64,000 bases of DNA from Mycetocola manganoxydans (lineage in GTDB: Bacteria > Actinomycetota > Actinomycetes > Actinomycetales > Microbacteriaceae), in NCBI RefSeq assembly GCF_003667545.1, contig NZ_RCUV01000001.1, forward strand, positions 224,002 to 288,001, in the 5' to 3' direction. The position numbers were made by a program, and so were the translations under genes. Below the pieces are notes generated by a model. That model had not been told where the DNA came from and searched no databases. It worked only from the letters and a program-made list of their open reading frames with translations. How positions within the stretch are numbered: the first letter of the stretch is position 1; every line of letters begins with the position of its first letter. Positions 38,107-46,255 of this stretch are shown in pieces.

Positions 38107-39462
38107 ATGTCAGTCTCAGCCACCACCACTCCTCCGGCTCCGGCCAACCCGAAGTCACGCGTCATTCTCGCGTCGCTCGTCGGCACGACCATCGAGTTCT
38201 ACGACTTCTACGTTTACGCGACAGCCGCCGTCCTCGTCTTCCCCTACCTCTTCTTCCCCGCGGGCAACGAGACGACCGCTCTGCTGTCGTCCTTCGCGAT
38301 CTTCGGTGCCGCCATGGTGGCCCGCCCGCTCGGTGCCGTCTTCTTCGGTCACCTCGGCGACAAGGTCGGACGCAAGACAACGCTCGTCGCTGCCCTGCTC
38401 ACCATGGGAATCGCGACGTTCCTCATCGGCCTCCTGCCGACCTACCTCGTCATCGGCTGGTTCGCCCCGCTGCTCCTTGTGATCCTCCGTCTCGCCCAGG
38501 GCTTCGCGCTCGGCGGCGAGTGGAGCGGTGCAGCGCTCGTCGCGACCGAGAACGCCCCCGTCGGCAAGCGTGCCTGGTACGGCACCTTCCCCCAGCTGGG
38601 CGCCCCGATCGGCTTCATCATCGCCAACGGGCTCTTCCTCATCATCGCGTTCGCACTGCCGTCGGACGACCCGTCGCGCCCCTCTGACGCCTTCCTCGAC
38701 TGGGGCTGGCGCATCCCGTTCCTGTTCTCCGCCGTCATGGTCATCGTCGGCCTGTGGGTGCGGCTGAAGCTCGTCGAGAGCGAGGCATTCACCAACACGG
38801 TCAAGGCGGGCAAGGTCGTCAAGCTGCCGCTCAAGCTCGTCTTCAAGAGCAACTGGCGCGAGCTCATCCTCGGCACGTTCTTCATGCTCGCCACCTACGT
38901 GCTTTTCTACCTGATGACCACGTTCTCGCTGAGCTACGGCCGCGCACCGATCGACCCGGCAGAAGGCCAGCAGCCCGGCCTCGGCTACAGCTACAACACC
39001 TTCGTGCTCATGCTCATCGCCGGTGTCGTGTTCTTCGGAATCTTCACGCTCCTCTCCGGACCGTGGGCCGACAAGTTCGGGCGTCGCAAGACGCTCATCA
39101 TCGTCACATCGGGCATCATCGTCTTCGGTCTGCTCTGGGTGCCGCTCCTCGGCGGTGGTTTCGTCGGCGTGATGGCGTTCCTCATCATCGGCTTCAGCCT
39201 CATGGGCATGACCTTCGGCCCAATGGGCGCGCTGCTGCCCGAACTGTTCCCGACGAACGTGCGCTACACCGGTTCTGGTATCTCGTACAACGTGTCGAGC
39301 ATCCTCGGTGCTGCCGTCGCACCGTTCATCGCCGTGTGGTTGTGGGCGATGGCTGATGGAAGCCCCTTCCTCGTCGGCATCTACCTCGCCGTCATGGGCG
39401 TCATCACGCTGATCGCGCTGATCATCGGCAAGGAGACCAAGGACATCGACATCGACCGCTAG
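38107..39462 (+). CDS. MFS transporter, metabolite:H+ symporter (MHS) family
   Basis: The 451-residue protein has twelve predicted helices and family motifs VGTTIEFYDFYVYATAAVL at the first helix, GHLGDKVGRKTTL after helix 2, and QGFALGGEWSGAAL in helix 4, matching ProP/ShiA/KgtP-like symporters of carboxylates or betaines. The substrate is not determinable. The start at 38107 follows ACGAGAAAG. The upstream gap of 135 bases after the rib terminator has no recognised element. It is followed by its own terminator. Confidence 0.9.
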   Translation: MSVSATTTPPAPANPKSRVILASLVGTTIEFYDFYVYATAAVLVFPYLFFPAGNETTALLSSFAIFGAAMVARPLGAVFFGHLGDKVGRKTTLVAALLTMGIATFLIGLLPTYLVIGWFAPLLLVILRLAQGFALGGEWSGAALVATENAPVGKRAWYGTFPQLGAPIGFIIANGLFLIIAFALPSDDPSRPSDAFLDWGWRIPFLFSAVMVIVGLWVRLKLVESEAFTNTVKAGKVVKLPLKLVFKSNWRELILGTFFMLATYVLFYLMTTFSLSYGRAPIDPAEGQQPGLGYSYNTFVLMLIAGVVFFGIFTLLSGPWADKFGRRKTLIIVTSGIIVFGLLWVPLLGGGFVGVMAFLIIGFSLMGMTFGPMGALLPELFPTNVRYTGSGISYNVSSILGAAVAPFIAVWLWAMADGSPFLVGIYLAVMGVITLIALIIGKETKDIDIDR

Positions 39463-39479
39463 TCGCCGTTCCTTCTCAC

Positions 39480-39523
39480 CGGATGCCGTTCCTCGCCACG
39501 CGAGGGACGGCATCCGTCTTTCT
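39480..39523 (+). terminator. Terminator after the MHS transporter, arms made of the CGGATGCC octamer
   Basis: A 15-bp stem (39481-39495 with 39501-39515, one T-G pair, loop CCACG) is followed by GTCTTTCT. The outer arms are CGGATGCC (39480-39487) and GGCATCCG (39509-39516), the same octamer enriched across the whole window. Confidence 0.88.
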
Positions 39524-39538
39524 GTGCCGCCTCCCGCC

Positions 39539-39610
39539 TACGTTTTCACTCACTCCGGACCAGAACATCCGGCATGCCGAGTGAATCCGTCCGCACCGGG
39601 TGAAAACGTA
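39539..39610. repeat. 72-base intergenic inverted-repeat element
   Basis: TACGTTTTCAC (39539-39549) is perfectly inverted as GTGAAAACGTA (39600-39610). Nested inside are TCACTC/GAGTGA (39550-39555, 39579-39584) and CCGGA/TCCGG (39555-39559, 39568-39572). It lies between two converging genes beyond the terminator. It could be a mobile or structural repeat; other copies would have to be sought in the genome. Confidence 0.6.
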
Positions 39611-39642
39611 CCCTGCCGCACGCACAGCCCGACGGGGCGGCG

Positions 39643-40314
39643 TCAGAAGGCGCTGATCCCGGCGCCGATGAGGCTCACACCGAGCACAAGGTAGAGCACG
39701 GCGAGGACGGTAGCGCTATTGCGGCCCATCCAGTCGCGCAGCTCGATCAGCGGCCTGCGCCACGCGTCGACCGCTGCCATTCCGCCGACAACCACGACGA
39801 GCATGCTCGACGCGGCGATGAGCACGAAGACCAGAAGCACGAGCATGACTTCGCGAAACTCGAAGGTCGCACCACCGATGGTCAGTCCTGCACCGATGGC
39901 CAGGGAAAGGTTCTTGGGGGCGAGGGCCGCGAGGCCGAATCCGAGCGCCAGGCCCTGCGGCACCGTCATCGTGTCGAGGGCGGCCACCCAGCGCGGCAGC
40001 ACGGGCGCCCTGCCCGGCTGCGGCCTGAGTCGCCACTCGCCCGCGGCGAGGTAGAGGAGAAGCCCGCCGAGAACGAGCAGGAGCGTGCCGCCGACCGGGC
40101 GGGAGGCATTGCCCGAGCTTTCCGGCAGAAGCCCCGCGAGGATCGTGATGACGAGCACAGGGAGGATCACTCCCAGCAGCCAGCCCCCGAGGAACCCGAG
40201 AGCCGCAGCGTTGCCGCGCGGCGCAAGCAGAAGGGTGATCACCGCGAGGAGTGGGATGGGGCTGAGAGCGATACCGAGCGCACTCGTGAGAATGTCGCCG
40301 ATGATCGATCCCAT
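39643..40314 (-). CDS. GAP family membrane protein
   Basis: The 223-residue protein has six hydrophobic helices and the GAP/Sap-family features ALGIALSPIPLLAVI near the N-terminus, GWLLGVILPVLV and LAPKNLSLAIGAG. Relatives in mycobacteria help export glycopeptidolipid or sulfolipid; others look LysE-like. The start at 40314 has AAAGGAG seven bases upstream, preferred over a longer frame beginning near 40419. The exported substrate here is unknown. Confidence 0.8.
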   Translation of the reverse strand: MGSIIGDILTSALGIALSPIPLLAVITLLLAPRGNAAALGFLGGWLLGVILPVLVITILAGLLPESSGNASRPVGGTLLLVLGGLLLYLAAGEWRLRPQPGRAPVLPRWVAALDTMTVPQGLALGFGLAALAPKNLSLAIGAGLTIGGATFEFREVMLVLLVFVLIAASSMLVVVVGGMAAVDAWRRPLIELRDWMGRNSATVLAVLYLVLGVSLIGAGISAF

Positions 40315-40384
40315 ACTGCACTCCTTTGAATCGGATAGGGCCAGCATAATCCCGCACCACCGACGCCCGTATGCGACGCTTCGA

Positions 40385-40430
40385 CTGTCAACGTCGATTG
40401 ACAGTACTACCGTTGTCAACTACTGTTGAC
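40385..40430 (+). promoter_or_regulatory. Leaderless promoter embedded in two TTGAC palindromes
   Basis: CTGTCAA-CGTCGA-TTGACAG (40385-40404) and GTCAAC-TACT-GTTGAC (40415-40430) stand immediately before the small HTH gene. A -35 TTGACA (40398-40403) and -10 TACTGT (40421-40426) are 17 bases apart, and the ATG at 40434 comes 7 bases after the -10, with no Shine-Dalgarno. Both promoter boxes lie inside the palindromes, so a bound repressor would block RNA polymerase. Confidence 0.7.
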
Positions 40431-40433
40431 GGC

Positions 40434-40649
40434 ATGAGCTCAGAACCGATCGGAACCCTGGCCGCCGAGGCAGGATCGAACGATCCGTACACCGCCCTCC
40501 GCGCGATCGCTAAACTTCGTACAGAGCTCGATCGCGCTGAGGCGGTCGCCGTTCGCCGGGCTCGCAACGCGAATTCCAGCTGGCAACTCATCGCTCTCGC
40601 ACTCGGCGTCAGCCGCCAGGCCGTACACAAGAAGTACGGCCGCAAGTAA
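40434..40649 (+). CDS. Small helix-turn-helix protein (71 residues)
   Basis: The protein has an N-terminal helical region (ALRAIAKLRTELDRAEAVAVRRARNA) and a C-terminal HTH (SWQLIALALGVSRQAVHKKYGRK, residues about 48-70) like those of resolvases and small actinobacterial regulators. It is translated from an apparently leaderless message. Twin TTGAC palindromes overlap its promoter, so autorepression is likely. The ABC exporter begins 36 bases downstream on the same strand and is probably co-transcribed, suggesting a local regulator of that exporter. Cognate signal is unknown. Confidence 0.8.
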   Translation: MSSEPIGTLAAEAGSNDPYTALRAIAKLRTELDRAEAVAVRRARNANSSWQLIALALGVSRQAVHKKYGRK

Positions 40650-40685
40650 TCCCACTCGCTTTTCCGATAACCCTGAGGAATACGG

Positions 40686-42602
40686 ATGTCATCTCCTTCT
40701 GCCACGCGCCCGGCACGTCGCTCGCCGTTCGCGAAGCCCCGTGCAGAGGATGGCCCGCGCGCCCGCTTCTCCGAGCTCATCCCGTATCTCTTCGAACACA
40801 AGAGAGTGCTGTGGTTCGTCATCGCGCTGAGCATCGTCGGCTCAGCAGCCTCACTTGCGCAGCCGCTCCTGGTCAGCCAGGTCATCGGCGTCGTGGAACA
40901 GGGCGCCTCTCTCGGTGGCCTCGTCTGGGCGCTGATCGCGCTCGTCGTGATCTCAGGCATCATCTCCGGGTACCAGCATTATCTTCTTCAGCGCACCGGT
41001 GAGGGCGTCGTGCTCTCCAGCCGTCGCCGACTGGTCGGGCGCATGCTGAGCCTCCCCATCTCTGAGTTCGATACCCGCCGCACCGGCGACCTCGTCTCTC
41101 GCGTCGGCAGTGACACGACCCTGTTGCGCGCCGTTCTCACCCAGGGCCTCGTCGAAGCCGTGGGTGGCACCATCACGTTCATCGGTGCCCTCATCGCGAT
41201 GCTCATCATCGATCCGGTCCTCCTCGGTCTCACCTCGCTCGTCATCGCCGTGTCGATCGTCACCGTTGTCTTGCTCTCCACGCGCATCCGGGTCGCCAGT
41301 CAGCGAGCCCAGGCCAAAGTGGGCGACCTCGCCGCGAGTGTCGAACGCGCCATCAGCGCCGTCCGCACCGTCCGGGCATCCAACGCGACCCAGCGCGAAG
41401 TTGCGACGATCGACGCCGACGCCACGGGCGCGTGGAGCATGGGAATCCAGGTCGCCCGGATCTCCGCCCTCGTCGTTCCGGTCGCCGGCATCGCGATGCA
41501 GGTGTCGTTCCTCGTCGTCCTCGGCGTCGGCGGCTTCCGCGTCGCCAGCGGCGCGATCACGATCGCGAGCCTTGTCGCGTTCATCCTGTTCCTGTTCATG
41601 ATGATCATGCCGCTCGGCCAGGCGTTCGGCGCCATCTCAGCCACGAACCAGGCACTCGGTGCGCTCGGAAGGATCCAGGAGATCATCAACCTTCCACTCG
41701 AGGACTCAGCGGATGCCGAGATCGCGGCATCCGTTCGCGCCCCGGGTATTGCGAGCCCGGACGCCCCCGCCGTCGAGTTCGACGACGTCGTTTTCGCGTA
41801 TCCGACCGGTGCCGAGAAGGCCGAAGCTGCCACGGACCTCGAGACGGCTGCAAGCGACCTCCTCGATCAGCGGGAGGACGCGGCGGATGGCGTAGGTGAC
41901 CAGCGGGCGCGTGAACCCGGCGAGCCCGTCCTTCGCGGCGTGAGCTTCACGGCGGCACGCGGCCAGCGCACGGCCCTCGTCGGCCCGTCCGGCGCAGGAA
42001 AGTCGACGATCCTCGGACTCATCGAACGGTTCTATGACCCTGAGGCCGGTGCGATCCGTTTCGGAGGGGTCGACATCCGCACGATGCCGCGCACGACCCT
42101 CCGCGCCCAGATCGGCTATGTGGAGCAGGATGCGCCGGTGCTCGCGGGATCCCTCCGCGACAACCTGCTTCTCGCCTCCCCCGACGCGACCGACGAGGAC
42201 TGCATCCGCGTCCTCCACGCTGTGAACCTCACCGAGGTGCTCGACCGCAACCCGCAGGGCCTTGACGCGGCCGTCGGTGAAGACGGCATCATGCTCTCGG
42301 GTGGCGAGCGCCAGCGGCTCGCCATCGCCCGGGCCCTGCTCGCGGCACCGCCGATCCTGCTGCTCGACGAGTCAACATCATCCCTCGACGGGGTCAACGA
42401 GCAGAAGATGCGCCTCGCGATCGATGCTGTCGCGGAAGACCGCACGCTCATCGTCATCGCGCATCGGCTGTCGACGGTGGTCGACAGCGACTCGATCGTG
42501 GTTCTCGATCATGGACGCGTCGTCGGGACAGGTACGCACTCGGAGCTCGTGGCATCCGTCCCGCTCTACCGAGACCTCGCCAAGCACCAGTTGCTCGTCT
42601 AG
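40686..42602 (+). CDS. ABC transporter, fused permease and ATP-binding protein (exporter type)
   Basis: The 638-residue half-transporter has six helices (residues about 35-320) and a C-terminal ATPase with Walker A VGPSGAGKSTILGL, signature MLSGGERQRLAIARALL, Walker B PILLLDESTSSLD and H-loop VIAHRLSTV. The nucleotide-binding domain has an insertion (EKAEAATDLETAASDLLDQREDAADGVGD region) between its first strand and Walker A that is unusual for MsbA/LmrA-like exporters. It would act as a homodimer exporting drugs, lipids or peptides. A GAGGAAT precedes the ATG. Confidence 0.92.
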   Translation: MSSPSATRPARRSPFAKPRAEDGPRARFSELIPYLFEHKRVLWFVIALSIVGSAASLAQPLLVSQVIGVVEQGASLGGLVWALIALVVISGIISGYQHYLLQRTGEGVVLSSRRRLVGRMLSLPISEFDTRRTGDLVSRVGSDTTLLRAVLTQGLVEAVGGTITFIGALIAMLIIDPVLLGLTSLVIAVSIVTVVLLSTRIRVASQRAQAKVGDLAASVERAISAVRTVRASNATQREVATIDADATGAWSMGIQVARISALVVPVAGIAMQVSFLVVLGVGGFRVASGAITIASLVAFILFLFMMIMPLGQAFGAISATNQALGALGRIQEIINLPLEDSADAEIAASVRAPGIASPDAPAVEFDDVVFAYPTGAEKAEAATDLETAASDLLDQREDAADGVGDQRAREPGEPVLRGVSFTAARGQRTALVGPSGAGKSTILGLIERFYDPEAGAIRFGGVDIRTMPRTTLRAQIGYVEQDAPVLAGSLRDNLLLASPDATDEDCIRVLHAVNLTEVLDRNPQGLDAAVGEDGIMLSGGERQRLAIARALLAAPPILLLDESTSSLDGVNEQKMRLAIDAVAEDRTLIVIAHRLSTVVDSDSIVVLDHGRVVGTGTHSELVASVPLYRDLAKHQLLV

Positions 42603-42609
42603 GCCGGGC

Positions 42610-42867
42610 TCAACTCACCTGGCGGGAACGAGCCGCCCATTCGATGCCATTCGTGGCCTGCTCACGGGTGAGCGACGTGGTCCCTCCGCAGTTCGAACAG
42701 ACCACGGCGTAGCGGCGGGAGATCGTGAACAACGGCACGAAGAACAGCGAGAACTTGGTGGCGCGCTCATACACATCCTGTGCCGCTGACATCCGGCAGT
42801 ACTCGCAGATGAAGGTCACGGTGACGAGCACCTTGTCGCGGAGCGTCGTGCCGAAGAGAAGAAACAT
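42610..42867 (-). CDS. Zinc-ribbon domain-containing protein (85 residues)
   Basis: This small protein has two cysteine pairs, CEYC near residue 18 and CSNC near residue 58, separated by a hydrophobic KFSLFFVPLFTISRRYAV segment, the layout of zinc-ribbon family 15 proteins found widely in Actinobacteria. The start at 42867 (MFLLFGTTLRDKV) is the first plausible one; the frame remains open further upstream only as an antisense reading of the monooxygenase. It converges with the ABC exporter with a 7-base gap. Function is not known. Confidence 0.75.
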   Translation of the reverse strand: MFLLFGTTLRDKVLVTVTFICEYCRMSAAQDVYERATKFSLFFVPLFTISRRYAVVCSNCGGTTSLTREQATNGIEWAARSRQVS

Positions 42868-42966
42868 GTGCCGAGTGTATGGACGCCGCTTCGGATCAGT
42901 CAGGGGCTTGCGCTTGTCCCCGGAACGACCGCGACGTACACTCGGTTGAGCGATAAAAGAACCCGC

Positions 42967-42983
42967 CGTTCGATTATGGAACG
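42967..42983. promoter_or_regulatory. IclR-type operator candidate upstream of the aromatic hydroxylase
   Basis: CGTTC-GATTATG-GAACG lies 47 bases before the hydroxylase start. Its core GTTCGATTATGGAAC resembles the PcaU/PobR box GTTCGATAATCGCAC and the element at 48547-48561 upstream of the IclR gene. Confidence 0.4.
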
Positions 42984-43029
42984 CGGATGCCGTCTCGCCC
43001 GAATTTTCCACAACGAAGTGAGGAAGCCC

Positions 43030-44916
43030 GTGCAGTTCCACCACCACGGATACGTGTCCACCGACCCGCGCATTCTGCCCGCCGCAGGGGTGGGTATCGA
43101 TCGACCCGAGGAACTCCCCGACGAGGTCGACGTTCTCATTGTCGGCAGCGGGCCGGCCGGAATGATCACAGCCGCCCAGTTGTCGCAGTTCCCCGGAATC
43201 ACGACCCGGATCGTGGAACGCCGGGGCGAACGGCTTGCGATCGGGCAGGCCGACGGCATCCAGGCGCGCAGTGTCGAGACGTTCCAGGCGTTCGGATTTG
43301 CCGAGCGGATCATCCAGGAGGCGTACCAGATCACCGAGATGGCGTTCTGGAAGCCCGACCCGGCCAACCCGTCCCACATCGTCCGCACCGCACGCGCGGT
43401 CGACGACCCGATGGGGATCAGTGAATTCCCGCACATGATCGTGAACCAGGCGCGTGTGCTCGATTACTTCGCCGAGGTCATGGCCCACTCGCCCACCCGG
43501 ATGACCCCGGATTACGGCTACGAATTCCGCGGCCTGACCGTGAACGACGCGGACGACTACCCGGTGACCGTGACGCTCGGGCACACGACGGGTGAGCGCA
43601 CCGGGGAGGATCGGGTCGTTCGGGCGAAGTACGTCGTCGGTGCTGACGGAGCCAGGAGCGGTGTGCGTCAGTCGATCGGATGCACCCTCGCCGGCGACCA
43701 GGCGTTCCACGCGTGGGGAGTCATGGACATCCTCGCCGTCACCGACTTCCCCGACATCCGGACCAAGTGCGCCATCCAGTCGGAGTTCGGGAGCATCCTG
43801 CACATCCCTCGCGAGGGCGGCTACCTGTTCCGCATGTACGTGGACCTCGGTGAGGTCGACCCGGACAACAAGGGCGCGATCCGCAGCACGACGATCGAGG
43901 AGATCATCGCTAAGGCAAACGACATCCTGAGCCCGTACACGCTCGACGTGAAGAACGTCGCCTGGCACAGCGTCTACGAGGTGGCCCACCGCCTGACCGA
44001 CCGGTTCGACGACGTGCTGCCCGAGGAGATCGGAACGCGGACGCCCCGGGTCTTCATCACCGGTGACGCCTGCCACACGCACAGCGCGAAGGCGGGCCAG
44101 GGCATGAACGTGTCGATGCAGGACGGCTTCAACCTCGGCTGGAAGCTCGCCCACGTCCTCGAGGGGCGCAGCCCGGAGAGCCTCCTCAGCACCTATTCGG
44201 CCGAGCGCCAGGTCGTCGCCAAAAACCTCATCGACTTCGACAAGGAGTGGTCGAGCCTGATGGCCCGCAAGCCGGAAGAACTCAAGGACCCGGCCGAGCT
44301 CGAGACGTTTTACACGAGCACCGCTGAGTTCCCCGCCGGTTTCATGACCCAGTATGAGCCGTCGATGCTGATCGGAGAAGCGACCCACCAGGACCTCGCG
44401 ACCGGGTTCCCGATCGGCAAACGGTTCAAGTCTGCTCCCGTCGTCAGGGTCGCAGACACCAACCCGGTTCAGCTCGGGCACCACCACCGCGCTGACGGAC
44501 GGTGGCGCCTCTATGCGTTCGCCGACGCGGCACGACCGGGCGAGGCATCCGGGGTGTCGACATGGGCGGACTGGCTCCGGAACTCGCCCGAGTCTCCCCT
44601 GCTCGTCCACACCCCGAGAGACGCCGAGGTCGACAGCATCTTCGACGTCAAGGTGGTCTACCAGCAGCCGCACACGGAGATGGACATCGGCCGGGTTCCC
44701 GAGGTCTTCCTGCCCCGCGTCGGGCCGTTCGATCTGATCGACTATGAGAAGGTCTATGCCACGAACCCGGAGAGCGACATCTTCGAGCTTCGCGGGATCG
44801 ATCGTGCGGGTGCCGTCATCGTCGTGCGGCCGGATCAGTACGTGGCCCACGTGCTGCCGCTTGACGCGACAGAGGATCTGGCCGCGTTCTTCCGCCAGAA
44901 CCTGCTGCCGCGATAA
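43030..44916 (+). CDS. FAD-dependent aromatic monooxygenase, MobA (3-hydroxybenzoate 4-monooxygenase)-like
   Basis: The 628-residue flavoprotein hydroxylase has the FAD motif VLIVGSGPAGMITAAQLS, the substrate/NADPH DG motif VVGADGARSGVRQSIG and the ITGDACHTHSAKAGQGMN sequence of class A monooxygenases, plus the C-terminal thioredoxin-like domain of the phenol hydroxylase/MobA group. It probably hydroxylates a hydroxybenzoate to a catechol such as protocatechuate. Start is GTG 43030 with AGGAA five bases before it. No ring-cleavage gene adjoins it, so the product must be used elsewhere. The 162-base leader holds a possible IclR-type site. Confidence 0.85.
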   Translation: MQFHHHGYVSTDPRILPAAGVGIDRPEELPDEVDVLIVGSGPAGMITAAQLSQFPGITTRIVERRGERLAIGQADGIQARSVETFQAFGFAERIIQEAYQITEMAFWKPDPANPSHIVRTARAVDDPMGISEFPHMIVNQARVLDYFAEVMAHSPTRMTPDYGYEFRGLTVNDADDYPVTVTLGHTTGERTGEDRVVRAKYVVGADGARSGVRQSIGCTLAGDQAFHAWGVMDILAVTDFPDIRTKCAIQSEFGSILHIPREGGYLFRMYVDLGEVDPDNKGAIRSTTIEEIIAKANDILSPYTLDVKNVAWHSVYEVAHRLTDRFDDVLPEEIGTRTPRVFITGDACHTHSAKAGQGMNVSMQDGFNLGWKLAHVLEGRSPESLLSTYSAERQVVAKNLIDFDKEWSSLMARKPEELKDPAELETFYTSTAEFPAGFMTQYEPSMLIGEATHQDLATGFPIGKRFKSAPVVRVADTNPVQLGHHHRADGRWRLYAFADAARPGEASGVSTWADWLRNSPESPLLVHTPRDAEVDSIFDVKVVYQQPHTEMDIGRVPEVFLPRVGPFDLIDYEKVYATNPESDIFELRGIDRAGAVIVVRPDQYVAHVLPLDATEDLAAFFRQNLLPR

Positions 44917-44931
44917 CCGTCACACTGCTGA

Positions 44932-44955
44932 GGGCGATGGGGTCACCCGTCGCCC
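44932..44955. terminator. Hairpin between convergent monooxygenase and AraC genes
   Basis: GGGCGATGGG/CCCGTCGCCC (44932-44941, 44946-44955; loop GTCA, one T-G pair) begins 16 bases after the monooxygenase stop and overlaps the last codons of the AraC gene. No T-tract follows, so it may be a weak bidirectional terminator. Confidence 0.5.
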
Positions 44956-45800
44956 ACGACTCCGGCCAGGTTCGCTTGTGAACGACGGAGTTCCCGGACA
45001 TAGCGCCCCGGTGTCACACCGGCGACCGACCGGAACTCCGTCGTGAGGTGGGCCTGGTCGGTGTAGCCCAGGTCCGCGGCGACAGTCACGATGTCGGCAT
45101 CCGTCGTGGAGAGCCGCCGGACGACCTCCTGGAGCCGGATGCGTCGCGCGACTTCGTTTGGCCCACGGCCAAGTGTCTCGCCCAGCGCGCGTTGCAGCGT
45201 TCGTTCGCTCGTGCCCAGTTCTGCGGCGACCGCGCGACCGGTCCTCACCCGAGGGCTTGCGACGAGAGCGTCGACGGCCCGGTTGGCGAGCTGCTGCATC
45301 CCGGTAAGCGGCCGCTCGGCGAGATGCTCACGGATACGCGCGTCGGCTTCGCGCGAACGCTCCCCTGCACCGCTGACCTTTCGGAGGAGTTCGAATGCTC
45401 TCTCATCGAGGTCGGCCGTCAACTCGCGCTCGGGAGCGAGCGCCCTCGCATCGAGCCCGGAGAGCACGGCGAGTCCCGCCGGACGGAGCCGGATCGCGAA
45501 GACCGACCCGGAACCCGTGATCACGCGGGACCAGGCCTGTGGCCGAACCGCAGTCACGACATACGGCGCGGGTACGTCGCCTTCCTCGACGCTGAGCGTG
45601 ATTGCCGGGTAGTCGACGATTCGCTGCTCGATGGCGTCACCGGCAGGGAGCCGCCATTCCACGCTCCAGTACGTGTCGACGACGTCTGACAGATCGGCGG
45701 CGGGGCTGATCCACCGAGCCGAGAATCGCACGAGATTGTGCGGCTCGAGCACCCCGGAACGCTCGGAGACTCCGATGTGTCGTGCGAGCGGGTCGGTCAT
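44943..45800 (-). CDS. AraC family transcriptional regulator
   Basis: The 285-residue protein has an N-terminal effector region (FSARWISPAADLSDVVDTYWSVEW) and a C-terminal double HTH (VAAELGTSERTLQRALGETLG, then IVTVAADLGYTDQAHLTTEFRSVAGVTPGRY) that is diagnostic of AraC/XylS. The N-terminus resembles the DUF6597 sensor of related regulators. I use ATG 45800; there is no good ribosome site, and a longer frame runs into the divergent gene. It may regulate itself or a distant operon; no target site is evident. Confidence 0.85.
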   Translation of the reverse strand: MTDPLARHIGVSERSGVLEPHNLVRFSARWISPAADLSDVVDTYWSVEWRLPAGDAIEQRIVDYPAITLSVEEGDVPAPYVVTAVRPQAWSRVITGSGSVFAIRLRPAGLAVLSGLDARALAPERELTADLDERAFELLRKVSGAGERSREADARIREHLAERPLTGMQQLANRAVDALVASPRVRTGRAVAAELGTSERTLQRALGETLGRGPNEVARRIRLQEVVRRLSTTDADIVTVAADLGYTDQAHLTTEFRSVAGVTPGRYVRELRRSQANLAGVVGDG

Positions 45801-45850
45801 CTGGCGCAAATCTACAAGACGCGGAACCGGCGGTCCCTGATGCTGGAACA

Positions 45851-46255
45851 ATGACGACAAACTACCGCAACACCTTCATCTCCGTCGCTCCGGATTGCCC
45901 AACACCTGACGCCGAAATCCCCGCCGCGGGTGCGAAGCCCACGGTCGCCGCCCTCCAGTTCGCGCTCATCTCGGAGCATCCGTACGAGTTGACCTCAGAT
46001 GAGATCCTTTTCGAGGTCCATGCCACGCGCTCTGGGATACCTGATGCCGACCGTGAAGAGGCGTGGGCTTCGTTCTTCGCGAAAGACCAGGCGTGTCTGA
46101 GAGCGTCACCCCTCGCGAAACGCTACGGGTGGGGGTTTCACCACGACGCGGAGGAACGGGTGGCGCTCGTCGCGCTCGGTACCGACGAGTACGCGGCGCT
46201 GTCGGCCCGGAACGACCTCGTGCAGAAGGCCGCGATGCGTTCATCGCGAGCCTGA
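45851..46255 (+). CDS. DUF6157 family protein
   Basis: The 134-residue soluble protein matches a small conserved family of unknown function, recognised by NTFISVAPDCPTPDAEIP at the start, then TVAALQFALISEHPYELTSDEILFEVHA and KRYGWGFHHDAEERVALVALG. It is divergent from the AraC gene (50 bases between starts), so that regulator is a candidate controller. Its 3' end overlaps the convergent WYL regulator gene by 15 bases. Confidence 0.8.
   Translation: MTTNYRNTFISVAPDCPTPDAEIPAAGAKPTVAALQFALISEHPYELTSDEILFEVHATRSGIPDADREEAWASFFAKDQACLRASPLAKRYGWGFHHDAEERVALVALGTDEYAALSARNDLVQKAAMRSSRA

Noticed and set aside
42868..44850. Long minus-strand open frame through the MobA-like hydroxylase gene
   Set aside because: It is the antisense reading of a well-recognised flavoprotein; only its last 85 codons (42610-42867) look like a real zinc-ribbon protein. 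High GC makes such shadows common.
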